From Lysinibacillus sp. ZYM-1 (GTDB lineage Bacteria; Bacillota; Bacilli; Bacillales_A; Planococcaceae): 64,000 nucleotides of DNA. This document shows positions 8,548 to 16,659 of this stretch, piece after piece. Position 1 is the stretch's first letter; each line of letters starts with the position of its first letter. The notes under the pieces are model-generated. The model searched no databases and was not told the DNA's origin. It saw only the letters and a list, made by a program, of their open reading frames with translations. The DNA lies in assembly GCF_001308875.1 (NCBI RefSeq), contig NZ_KQ465119.1:1-64000 (forward strand). The letters run 5' to 3'. The translations under genes and the position numbers were made by a program.

Positions 8548-9540
8548 GTGAAAAAAGCCAATCTTTGTTTTATAGGTGCAGGTTTTCATGCATCTACAAA
8601 TATTTATCCTTCTGCTATAGAAGCAGGAGCGGAAATACAAGCTATTTCGACACGAAATATCGATCGTTCTAAAGCTGCTCTTCAACGCTTTGGAAGTAAT
8701 GGTACACCCTATGATGACTATAAAAAGATGTTAGAAAATGAAGACTGCGACGGAATTGTTGTGGTTGCTCAGCCTGAAGATCATCCTTCTCTAGTGTTAG
8801 ATTGTATCAAAGCTGGGAAAAATGTATTTGTAGATAAACCTCTTGGGATGAGTGCTGAAGAAGCTGCTGAAATTGCAGATGCTGCTGAAGAAGCAGGTGT
8901 AGCATTAATGGTTGGATTTATGAAACGCTATGCTCCTTGTTACACAAAGTTAAAAGAGTTAATTACAGATGGCAAACTGGGTACTGCGCGTTCATTTCAA
9001 GCAAGATTTGCAGTGAACAGTACACCATTTTGCAAAAATGAAGAACAATTTATGAAGTTTGCTGCTATACATATTGTTGATCTTGTACGTTATTTGTTTG
9101 GTGAAATTGTACAAGTAACAGGTTTTAAAAATAATGACAATGAGTGTATCTCTCAGAGTATTTCATTAAAGTTTGAAAATGGTGTCGTTGGTAGTCTTTA
9201 TTTTACAGGAATGACGGCTTGGTCGCGTGAAAGTGAAAATATGCTTGTAACGTTTGATAGCGGATTTGTTTTTGCAGATGAAGTTAATACACTTACAATT
9301 CATAAATCACAAACATTTGATAAACTACCATGGAAATCTCTTGAAGAAGCAGACACTGTATTTACACCATCTGCATCACCTATGTCTGGAACCTATAGAG
9401 ACCTTTATTTACGCGGTTTTGTTGGAGAAATGGCTCATTTTATAGATTGTTGTAAAAATGGTAAAAAGCCAATTTCAAATGGACGTGATAATGTTAATAC
9501 AATGGCACTCTGCGATCTTATTCTGTCTAAGTTGTTGTAG
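8548..9540 (+). CDS. Gfo/Idh/MocA family NAD(P)-dependent oxidoreductase
   Basis: This is a 330-residue protein starting at GTG 8548 after AGGAGCG. Residues 1-120 form a Rossmann domain with LCFIGAGFHAS as dinucleotide site and VDKPLG as the family's catalytic Lys-Pro motif. Residues 125-330 form the alpha/beta substrate domain. AAIHIVDLVRYLFGE carries the His-Asp pair typical of sugar or inositol dehydrogenases. Members oxidise or reduce sugars, inositols and related carbonyl compounds with NAD(P). The neighbouring SAHH-like enzyme also uses bound NAD on a ribose-like carbon, so the two could share a nucleoside- or sugar-derived pathway; that is inference. Confidence 0.88.
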   Translation: MKKANLCFIGAGFHASTNIYPSAIEAGAEIQAISTRNIDRSKAALQRFGSNGTPYDDYKKMLENEDCDGIVVVAQPEDHPSLVLDCIKAGKNVFVDKPLGMSAEEAAEIADAAEEAGVALMVGFMKRYAPCYTKLKELITDGKLGTARSFQARFAVNSTPFCKNEEQFMKFAAIHIVDLVRYLFGEIVQVTGFKNNDNECISQSISLKFENGVVGSLYFTGMTAWSRESENMLVTFDSGFVFADEVNTLTIHKSQTFDKLPWKSLEEADTVFTPSASPMSGTYRDLYLRGFVGEMAHFIDCCKNGKKPISNGRDNVNTMALCDLILSKLL

Positions 9541-9542
9541 GA

Positions 9543-9563
9543 ACCCTATTATGGGTGTTTTTG
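9543..9563 (+). terminator. Weak terminator after the oxidoreductase gene
   Basis: A short stem ACCC-TATTAT-GGGT is followed by GTTTTT, three bases after the stop codon. The stem is short, so efficiency is doubtful. Confidence 0.4.
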
Positions 9564-9613
9564 ACCTTTCACTCGAAAAGGAGAAATAAGAAAAAGAAGC
9601 AAGTTTCCCTTTT

Positions 9614-9960
9614 TGGGACTGCCCCCAACAGTATAGACAATAATAAAAGCATCTTCGATTGAATAAGGGTTTAGATACCTAAACTTCAATTAGGAGGTGT
9701 TTTTTCAATGAGTACAAGAGTGAGTTATCCATATGAAATAAGAATGAAAGCCATTGAGATGCGACTAGCAGGTATATCAATGAAACAGGTTTTAAATGAA
9801 TTAAATATACGGCATAGAACACAGGTGGAAACATAGATGCGTTTGTATAAAAAATGGAGAAACACAACCTGTAGGTAAATAATATACGTTCCATAAAGGT
9901 CTTGAATATGAGAGTGAACAAGCAAAATTGGAAGCTGAACATCCTTGTTAACACTTTCAA
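9614..9960 (+). mobile_element. Relic of an IS3-family left end with degenerate orfA
   Basis: The left end reads GGGACTGCCCCCAACAGTATAG, a usual IS3-type terminus. It is followed by a hairpin (about 9645-9712) that overlaps an AGGAGGTG ribosome site, and by ATG 9718. The frame reads MSTRVSYPYEIRMKAIEMRL and on to LNIRHRTQVET, then an in-frame TAG replaces an expected Trp. Fragments resembling PVGKQYTFHKG, YESEQAKLEAEH follow in shifted frames until about 9945, where similarity ends. No right end is visible nearby, so the rest of the element has been deleted or overwritten. Confidence 0.75.
9718..9945 (+). pseudogene. IS3 OrfA remnant with nonsense codon and frameshifts
   Basis: After ATG 9718, 42 codons of a helix-turn-helix OrfA are intact up to a TAG in place of the Trp of the usual ETWMRWYK motif. 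Pieces of the following segment (MRLYKKW; later YESEQAKLEAEH in another frame) can still be read. The OrfA type differs from that at 976-1500, so this is a separate IS lineage. Confidence 0.75.
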
Positions 9961-10145
9961 TTTTTTCGTAGGTATTACCAAAATAGTGGTATACAGAACT
10001 ATAGATTCAGGTGATCAAGGTAACTAACCGTGGTGTAGCAACTACTGATGAAAAAGTGTATAATTTATATAAATAATCCTTATATTGGTTATGTAGACGT
10101 ATATGCATCTCTAACATAAGGAAATCATCGTTGAGGGGTATAAGA

Positions 10146-11297
10146 ATGAGGATTAGAACCATCATCATAACATTATTAACTTGTTCATTGATCTTGCCTT
10201 TTAGTCAAACTGCTCAAGCAGCAAATCTTAGTGAACATTATTATGACATTACAGATAATGATCTTAATAACAGTATCATTATGTCGCCTGAAAGCTCAAA
10301 GGCATTTGTAAATGGTGATCTGGTTTCAGCAGTACAGCCAATTGTAAAAGATGGAAGAACCTTAGTACCACTTCGATTTATATCCGAAGGGTTTGGTGCA
10401 AAAGTAGATTTCGACGTTAAAAATAATACTATAACTATTAAATATTCTGATAAATCAATAACCTTGAAAATAGGGACCAAGGCTATTTATGTTAATGGTC
10501 AACATATTCAAATGGACGTTGCTACAAACCTTTATAATAATTCAACCTATATTCCTTTAAGATATATTGGTGAGGCTTTTAATAAAAAAGTAGTATATTT
10601 AAAGAATGAAGACATACAACCATATAGTTTGATTATTATAAGGAATATAAATGCTCCAGAGCTTGAAAATCTTAAACTTTTACGTATTTGTGAATGGCTA
10701 TTTCAAGGGAAATCAATTGTCTATAGTGATCGTTTTATGGCAGTGATCAAAGAAAAAGGTCAATTATTCTTTAGTAATTATTATTCTGATTTCGAACCCT
10801 TTGTTTATCAGGAATTTGTTGAGGACAAAAATATCGTTAAATTAGGGGATATATGGTTTAAAACAGATAGGGGCAATTTTTATTTGAACTACGCTTATGC
10901 GACTACAAGAGAATTTATTTTATATTATGTGGATGGACAAGCTATTACAAGAGTAGCCATTGAAAAAGCACCGATTAAGGCTGTGAAAGCTTATCAGAAT
11001 AATGTATATTATCTAACAAGGTATGAGCGAGGTATAGCAAATCCTCATGAAACGAGTAACTTAAAATATGCAACACTAAAAAATGGGCATTGGGTTTCTG
11101 ATTATTTAGGCATGCCTGGATTTTATTATGGTTTTGATACTTTAGGTAATTCATATAACTGGAAAATAGATGATAAAGGCATCTACATTTTTGGTTATAA
11201 TAGATTTGGAGATTTAAGCTCATCTGAAAGAAAAACTACTTTTGGTAATTACAGGGTAGACTTTAGTGGTCATAATCATGAGGTAGTGAACCCTTAA
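10146..11297 (+). CDS. Secreted protein with copper amine oxidase N-terminal domain
   Basis: The protein has 383 residues from ATG 10146, seven bases after GAGGGG; a TTG at 10131 would include the ribosome site. A signal peptide (MRIRTIIITLL to AQA, about residues 1-26) predicts export. Residues about 50-145 hold a duplicated copper-amine-oxidase-N-type unit (GRTLVPLRFISE and STYIPLRYIGEAF), a wall-associated domain common in spore formers. No amine oxidase catalytic domain is present. The rest (150-383) is rich in Tyr and beta strands, in the style of DUF5050/propeller-like repeats, and I cannot name it. A second protein with this N-domain lies at 34619-35530. The gene stands alone between IS relics. 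Confidence 0.8.
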   Translation: MRIRTIIITLLTCSLILPFSQTAQAANLSEHYYDITDNDLNNSIIMSPESSKAFVNGDLVSAVQPIVKDGRTLVPLRFISEGFGAKVDFDVKNNTITIKYSDKSITLKIGTKAIYVNGQHIQMDVATNLYNNSTYIPLRYIGEAFNKKVVYLKNEDIQPYSLIIIRNINAPELENLKLLRICEWLFQGKSIVYSDRFMAVIKEKGQLFFSNYYSDFEPFVYQEFVEDKNIVKLGDIWFKTDRGNFYLNYAYATTREFILYYVDGQAITRVAIEKAPIKAVKAYQNNVYYLTRYERGIANPHETSNLKYATLKNGHWVSDYLGMPGFYYGFDTLGNSYNWKIDDKGIYIFGYNRFGDLSSSERKTTFGNYRVDFSGHNHEVVNP

Positions 11298-11455
11298 AGT
11301 TTGCGTTTTGATGATGCAACGAAATGGCTGGTTTGGGTTCGGTATTGTGCGGGACTTAAGCCAGTCAATTTTTGCATAATCCGTTCGTTATTATTGTAAT
11401 CGGTGTATTTCCTCCATTTGATGCCAACTCTTCTAATCCAGTTTGCTTGGGACTC
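11294..11455 (-). pseudogene. IS3 OrfB C-terminal relic
   Basis: The minus strand reads WRKYTDYNNNERIMQKLTGL followed by SPAQYRTQ and a short tail to TAA at 11294. This matches the conserved end of IS3 OrfB (YIxYYNxxRI..L.GLSPxxYR). Nothing upstream of about 11455 is recognisable. With the left-end relic at 9614, opposite in orientation, it suggests two separate IS insertions around the gene at 10146. Confidence 0.75.
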
Positions 11456-11745
11456 CTGCTAATCACACTTCAATGGCCTACACACATAATGTTTTTATGC
11501 GCTCCATACCTATGCCTGTTTCTTTAAGGAACAAATTTTAATTCTATTCAAAATTGCATCCTCGTAAATTATGGGTTGGTATTAAATTTTCAATTTTTTG
11601 TTTGTTTATAACAACCATCTTAGTATTCTTTAGAGCAATTTAACAAGACAGTGAGCATGGATAGGGGAGAAGGGGTATATAAGTTGTCTGAATGGCACTA
11701 CTTTGTATATTTAGGGAGACCGGAATGGTTGAGAAATCATAACAA
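11456..11745. other. Non-coding stretch, nothing recognised
   Basis: Between the OrfB relic and the terminator at 11746 there is no open frame, promoter pair or repeat that I can support. It probably contains further eroded mobile-element sequence. Confidence 0.4.
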
Positions 11746-11779
11746 AAGGACTTGTGTGCGATTTTACTCACAAGTCCTT
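11746..11779 (-). terminator. Terminator of the small membrane protein gene
   Basis: A perfect 11-base inverted repeat (AAGGACTTGTG / CACAAGTCCTT) with a 12-base loop. Read on the minus strand the stem runs into TTTTG, and it lies about 30 bases after the stop codon of the small gene at 11809-12015. Confidence 0.7.
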
Positions 11780-11808
11780 GAATGGTGGAATGTTTTATAG
11801 TAGTGCAC

Positions 11809-12015
11809 TTAAATTTTATTGCGTTTCTTTTTAGTATGAACCTTAAACCAAATAAAATATAAGATATTAATGAGTGATAAACCTAATGAAACAAACCTAT
11901 TTTGTTCATAGGGTAAAATAATAAAAAGGATAATAGCTACTATAATTGCAGGTAATACTGTGTAAAACCAGACTCGCACTGCTTTATTATTAAAAGAAAC
12001 TTCAAATCGCTCCAA
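11809..12015 (-). CDS. Small two-helix membrane protein, unknown function
   Basis: This is a 68-residue protein starting at TTG 12015, with GAGGTGA five bases upstream on the minus strand. Two hydrophobic helices (about residues 16-35, YTVLPAIIVAIILFIIL; and 42-58, SLGLSLINILYFIWFKV) are followed by a very basic tail (HTKKKRNK). The tail makes a cytoplasmic C-terminus likely. It has its own terminator. I do not recognise the family; lone small membrane proteins like this are common in bacilli. The clear start signal and terminator argue that it is real. Confidence 0.6.
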   Translation of the reverse strand: MERFEVSFNNKAVRVWFYTVLPAIIVAIILFIILPYEQNRFVSLGLSLINILYFIWFKVHTKKKRNKI

Positions 12016-12644
12016 ACCATCACCTCATCTATTAACCATACACACATTTTTGTTCAGCTAGTTGAAAATTCTATCTTTATAGAAATCATAACATAGCAAA
12101 ATTCTAATTGGAAGGTAGATGGTAAATGTAGGACTAAAGAGATGAATTGCCATTTGCTAAACATTAACTGAATAAAGATGTAGTGAAAAAAATCTTTTTT
12201 TGCTGTAACTTTCTCCGAAGTTGATACGTCTACATAGTAGTGCATTTAACTATTTTTGAGAAAGAATAGAAAAATGACATCATTTACCATGGGGATTTTA
12301 GTTGCATATTGACAAAATTATCGACTAAAATAATACTGAATGTTTTTTTTGTCGGGTGAAATTCTATCCCGATCATCTACTGGTGCCCACAAGCCCATCC
12401 CCGTTTTGAATGCCAATTATAAGTAATGAACCTTGTCTGCAAATCGGAAAGAAAATATCCCAAACCTCTATTAAGATGGTATACATTTATCCTTTGCGAT
12501 AATTTCATAGGAAAAGTTCTGTAGAAAATTACATGCCTTGTGGTAGTAGGCAACGGAACAAATAGGACATTCAGCTCTTTAATGAGGTGGAAATGATGAT
12601 AGAATAAACATGTTATTGGAAATATTAACTACCGGAGGTATATT
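12016..12644. other. 629-base region without a supported gene
   Basis: A minus-strand frame at 12054-12245 has no ribosome site and an odd composition, so I do not call it. On the minus strand around 12340-12410 a stretch reads KTGMGLWAPVDDRDR, which may be a gene remnant I cannot identify. A promoter-like pair lies at 12309-12336. The FAD oxidoreductase start at 12645 has CCGGAGGTA in front. Confidence 0.4.
12309..12336 (+). promoter_or_regulatory. Sigma-A-like promoter candidate
   Basis: TTGACA (12309-12314), 16 bases, TAATAC (12331-12336). It is the best promoter match upstream of the FAD oxidoreductase gene, although 300 bases from the start codon, which would give a long leader. Confidence 0.4.
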
Positions 12645-14531
12645 ATGGGTAAAGGCTTATTAAGGACAGCCACTGCTATCGTAGTAGTTTTACTTGGGTT
12701 TGGAAGCTACTATTTTATTAAAGAAATAACGAACTCTATGGCATACAATAAATTAGTGGATGAGTATAAAAAGCCAGTACCAATTAACAATATAGAGTCT
12801 GAATATGATGTGATTGTCATTGGTGGTGAGCCTGAGGGTGTCGCTGCAGCGGTTGCTTCAGCACGTAATGGGGCTAAAACATTATTGGTAGAAAAACGAG
12901 AAGAATTAGGTGGATTATTTACATACGGTATGCTAAATTTCCTGGATATTCCACGTGATGGTCGTAATAACTCCATCAGTGAAGGTATTTTTAAAGAATG
13001 GCATGAGCTTGTTAGGGGCAATGATGCTTTTGGTATCGTAGGGGCTAAGGCTGCGTTTAAAAAGCTGATCGATGAGGAACCAAATCTAACATTGTCGGTG
13101 CAAACAGAAGTAGTCAAAGCGAATCTTCAAAAGCAACAACTAACGTCTGTTGAGTTGAAAAATGAATACGGTACATATGTCGTAAAAGGAAAATCATTCA
13201 TAGATGCTACACAGGATGCGGATTTTGCTACGATGTCTAAAGTTCCTTTCTTTGTCGGAGGAGAGGATATAGGGATTAAGGATAAACGTATGGCTGTGAC
13301 ATTAATGCTTCATTTGAAAAATGTCGATTGGGATCAAGTGAAAAAAGCGGCTAATTCAGAAGTATTTGGCGGTGCTAACTTGAATCATACCGTGATGTGG
13401 GGTTTTACAAAGCTACATGATGAATATAAACCATTGCAAGAGGGTACAAGATTACGAGGGTTAAATTTAGCGCGAGTTGATGATGAATATTTTATTAATG
13501 CTTTACAAATTTTTGGAATTGATGGCTTGAATGATAATTCGAAACAGGCTGCCATTGCTGCGGGTAAAAAGGAAACACTGCATGTACTAAAATATTTACA
13601 GGAAAACTTCCCTGGATTTGAAAAAGCAGAAATTGTCAGCTATCCAGAAGAGCTATATGTACGAGAAACGAGACATATTTGGGCTGAATATCAATTACCA
13701 ATGGCCGATATTTGGCAAAATCGTGATCATTGGGATAGCATTGGGATAGCCTCCTATCCAGTAGACGTACAAGCACAAACACCTCATGATTATGGTTATG
13801 TCATTTCCGCACCAAAGCAATATGCCATTCCATTCCGATCTCTAGTACCAAAGGAAATTGATGGCTTACTTGTCGTTGGACGTTCTGCAGGTTATTCTTC
13901 ACTTGCAGCGGGTAGCGCTCGTATTGTCCCAACAGGTATGGTGACAGGTGAAGCCGCGGGGACAGCCGCAGCACTAGCCCTTAAACAAGATGTAACTTTT
14001 AGAGAAATGAGCAAGGATAAAAAGATAATTGCTTCCTTAAGAAAGCAGTTAAATAAACAAGGTGCCTATGTCGATTCATTTTCTGTAGACTATCCTTATG
14101 AAGGCGAATGGTATGATAAAGCCATTCAAACATTAGTTAACTACGGTCTTGTTGTAGGTGGTTATGATAATGAATTAAAGGTCGACAGTAAAGCAACGAA
14201 AATTAAGTTTGCTAAAATGTTCAAAGAAAGTATGATACGAGCAGGCAGAGAGAGTACAACCGACAAGAGCGACAAGCTGGAAATTGTCATTAACAAAGTG
14301 TATAACACTGGAGATGAAGCTATTACGAGAGATGAAATGGCGCAATATTTGGCGGATGTTCTCATTGGTGAATCCTCTGCAAAAAGCTGGGAAAGCTTGA
14401 TTGACAAAGGGATTGTTACTGAAAAAGTAGCGAAAAAAATGAAAGACAATAAACAACTGAAATTAAAAGAGATGTATGCCGTCATGGCAGATGTCATTCA
14501 CTATGTAGAAAAGGAACGTTCCTCTAAATGA
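12645..14531 (+). CDS. Membrane-anchored FAD-dependent oxidoreductase with SLH-like C-terminus
   Basis: This is a 628-residue protein. Residues about 7-27 (TAIVVVLLGFGSYYFI) form a signal anchor. An FAD-dependent oxidoreductase domain follows: YDVIVIGGEPEGVAAAVASA is the dinucleotide site, LLVEKREELGG its acidic strand end, and GLLVVGRSAGYSSLAAGSAR the C-terminal FAD contact. From about residue 480 there are two segments resembling S-layer homology repeats (WYDKAIQTLVNYGLVVGGYD; AITRDEMAQYLADVL). An extracytoplasmic flavoprotein tied to membrane and wall is the likely arrangement. The substrate is unknown. The start ATG 12645 follows CCGGAGGTATATT; a terminator follows directly. Confidence 0.8.
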   Translation: MGKGLLRTATAIVVVLLGFGSYYFIKEITNSMAYNKLVDEYKKPVPINNIESEYDVIVIGGEPEGVAAAVASARNGAKTLLVEKREELGGLFTYGMLNFLDIPRDGRNNSISEGIFKEWHELVRGNDAFGIVGAKAAFKKLIDEEPNLTLSVQTEVVKANLQKQQLTSVELKNEYGTYVVKGKSFIDATQDADFATMSKVPFFVGGEDIGIKDKRMAVTLMLHLKNVDWDQVKKAANSEVFGGANLNHTVMWGFTKLHDEYKPLQEGTRLRGLNLARVDDEYFINALQIFGIDGLNDNSKQAAIAAGKKETLHVLKYLQENFPGFEKAEIVSYPEELYVRETRHIWAEYQLPMADIWQNRDHWDSIGIASYPVDVQAQTPHDYGYVISAPKQYAIPFRSLVPKEIDGLLVVGRSAGYSSLAAGSARIVPTGMVTGEAAGTAAALALKQDVTFREMSKDKKIIASLRKQLNKQGAYVDSFSVDYPYEGEWYDKAIQTLVNYGLVVGGYDNELKVDSKATKIKFAKMFKESMIRAGRESTTDKSDKLEIVINKVYNTGDEAITRDEMAQYLADVLIGESSAKSWESLIDKGIVTEKVAKKMKDNKQLKLKEMYAVMADVIHYVEKERSSK

Positions 14532-14546
14532 GGAGCGTTTTTTTTG
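14512..14546 (+). terminator. Terminator after the FAD oxidoreductase gene
   Basis: The stem AACGTTCCTC / GAGGAGCGTT, partly inside the end of the coding region and one mismatch, is followed by eight T residues. Confidence 0.8.
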
Positions 14547-14611
14547 ACAAAAAAATGATTGACGCCAAGAAGTAACTCCTGTAAAATATTTCGAAATAAT
14601 AGAAAAATTCA

Positions 14612-14846
14612 ATGAAAAAGAGAGTAATTGGTGGGACTACTGGAAAGCGAGTTAGGGATGGTGTGAGCCTAACACAGAAACCATGAATGAAGCGCACTTT
14701 GGAGAAGGTTCTCGAACTAATAGTAGAGAATAGCGGGGCGTCACCTCGTTAACAATGGAAAGTGGTCATGATGAATGGCAACTAGAGTGGTACCACGGGA
14801 TAACTATGCTCTCGTCTCTAATTATAGAGGCGAGGGCTTTTTTTAT
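14612..14846 (+). promoter_or_regulatory. T-box riboswitch leader of argS (Arg specifier CGC)
   Basis: The leader starts with GAGAGTAATTGG and GGTGTGAGCC of Stem I. It contains the T-box core GAGTGGTACCACGGG (about 14788-14802) and ends in a terminator stem (CTCGTCTCTA / TAGAGGCGAG plus seven T, 14812-14845). The specifier is read as CGC at 14693-14695, because it is followed by AC-N3-GGAG exactly as the Pro codon is in the second T-box of this window. Uncharged tRNA-Arg should favour the antiterminator and raise argS expression. Confidence 0.9.
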
Positions 14847-14867
14847 TGAATTAAAAGGAGGATATAA

Positions 14868-16541
14868 ATGAATAAACAAATTGCCGAAAGTATTGCTGCA
14901 ATCGTAAATCGTCAGTTGTCAGCTCAGGACGTTGAACAATTATTAGAAAAACCAAAAAGTTTAGATGTTGGTGATGTGGCATTTCCATGCTTTGTCCTAG
15001 CTAAAATATGGAAGAAGTCACCTCAACAGATTGCAGCTGATATGGCGGGTCAATTGCAAAATGATATTATCCATCAAGTGCAATCCGTAGGTGGTTATGT
15101 CAACATCTTTTTAGATCAAGCAAAAGTGACGCAACAAGTATTGAGCCGCATCATGCTGGAACAACATAATTACGGTACAAATCAAACAAAGATGGGAACC
15201 GTAGTCCTAGACTTTTCTTCTCCAAATATTGCTAAGCCGTTTTCCATGGGGCATTTACGTTCAACTGTTATCGGTAATGCTTTAGCAAATATTGCCGTGA
15301 AAAACGGTTATCAAGCCATTCGTATCAATCATTTAGGGGACTGGGGCACACAATTTGGTAAACTCATTGTTGCTTATCAATATTGGGGTGATAAACAAGC
15401 CATTACAGCATCTCCAATAGAGGAGTTATTAAAGATTTATGTCAAATTTCATACAGAGGCAGAGCAAGACCCAGCTCTGAATGAAAAGGCACGTGCTGCC
15501 TTTAAAGCATTAGAAGATGGTGATTCAGATGCGCTAGCGTTATGGCAATGGTTCCGAGATGTATCATTAGATGAATTTCAGACTATCTATCAGCTATTAG
15601 GCATTAATTTTGATGCGTTTACAGGAGAAGCCTTTTACAATGATAAAATGACACAAGTTGTGACAGAACTACAAAACAAAGGACTCCTAGTGGAATCGGA
15701 TGGTGCATATGTAGTAGAGATGGAGGAGATGCCTCCTTGTTTAATAACGAAAACAGATGGTGCCACACTGTATGCGACACGTGATTTAGCTGCAGCCTTT
15801 TATCGTCAACAACATTACCAACCAAACAAAATTTTCTATGTGGTTGGCAATGAACAGTCCCTTCATTTTAAACAATTATTTCAAGTAATAGAAAAAATGG
15901 GGCATGCCTGGGCGGAGGATTTACAGCACGTACCATTTGGGATGATGTTGAAGGATGGTAAAAAAATGTCCACCCGTAAAGGCAAAGTGGTGTTATTAGC
16001 AGATGTGCTAGCAGAGGCGATTGCGACGGCCAAGCGCAATATAGAAGACAAAAACCCTCATTTACAGCAGAAAGACCGTATAGCACAACAAGTAGGAGTT
16101 GGAGCGGTTATTTTTAATGATTTAAAATACCATCGTCTAAACGATATTGAATTTTCCATCGAGCAAATGATGAACTTTGAAGGAGAAACAGGGCCCTATG
16201 TGCAGTACACTTATGCACGTATTTGTTCCATTTTGGTAAAAGCTGAAGCACCATCTCAGATTGTGAAATTTTTGTCATTAGGACAACAAGCTTGGCCAAT
16301 CGTTTTATTATTGGAACAATTTCCTAAAGTGTTGGCCACTGCTTTTAATCAGGCTGATCCATCCCTAATTGCAAAATATGCATTACAGCTGGCACGTTTA
16401 TTCAATAAATATTATGCTCAACAAAAAATATTAGCGGACGATGCCAACCAAGCTTCACGTTTGGCGCTTTGTCATTGTGTAGCATTGGTCTTAAAAGAAT
16501 CATTAGCTTTATTGGGTATTGAATCACCAGAAAATATGTAA
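14868..16541 (+). CDS. argS: Arginyl-tRNA synthetase
   Basis: This 557-residue class I enzyme joins Arg to tRNA-Arg. The N-terminal additional domain spans about 1-110. The catalytic HIGH motif appears as SMGHLRS (residues 126-132) after VVLDFSSPNIAKPF. The KMSKS counterpart is GKKMSTRKG at about 363-371, and a DALR anticodon-binding domain ends the protein (about 440-557, FEGETGPYVQYTYARI near its start). Length and motifs are normal. GGAGG precedes ATG 14868. T-box control is common for extra or stress-responsive synthetase copies; whether a second argS exists in the genome cannot be seen here. Confidence 0.95.
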   Translation: MNKQIAESIAAIVNRQLSAQDVEQLLEKPKSLDVGDVAFPCFVLAKIWKKSPQQIAADMAGQLQNDIIHQVQSVGGYVNIFLDQAKVTQQVLSRIMLEQHNYGTNQTKMGTVVLDFSSPNIAKPFSMGHLRSTVIGNALANIAVKNGYQAIRINHLGDWGTQFGKLIVAYQYWGDKQAITASPIEELLKIYVKFHTEAEQDPALNEKARAAFKALEDGDSDALALWQWFRDVSLDEFQTIYQLLGINFDAFTGEAFYNDKMTQVVTELQNKGLLVESDGAYVVEMEEMPPCLITKTDGATLYATRDLAAAFYRQQHYQPNKIFYVVGNEQSLHFKQLFQVIEKMGHAWAEDLQHVPFGMMLKDGKKMSTRKGKVVLLADVLAEAIATAKRNIEDKNPHLQQKDRIAQQVGVGAVIFNDLKYHRLNDIEFSIEQMMNFEGETGPYVQYTYARICSILVKAEAPSQIVKFLSLGQQAWPIVLLLEQFPKVLATAFNQADPSLIAKYALQLARLFNKYYAQQKILADDANQASRLALCHCVALVLKESLALLGIESPENM

Positions 16542-16659
16542 TGAAAAGTCATTTTAAGTGAAGGATCCAGTCATTGACCAAATATAGAAAACATGGTAAA
16601 AGGATAGAGGAATAAAAGTTAACTCTTCCATTGAGTGGCAGGAGAGAGGATCAAAACAA

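Noticed and set aside
12054-12245. Minus-strand open frame of 63 codons
   Set aside because: No ribosome site, no promoter, composition unlike a protein, and it lies in otherwise non-coding sequence.
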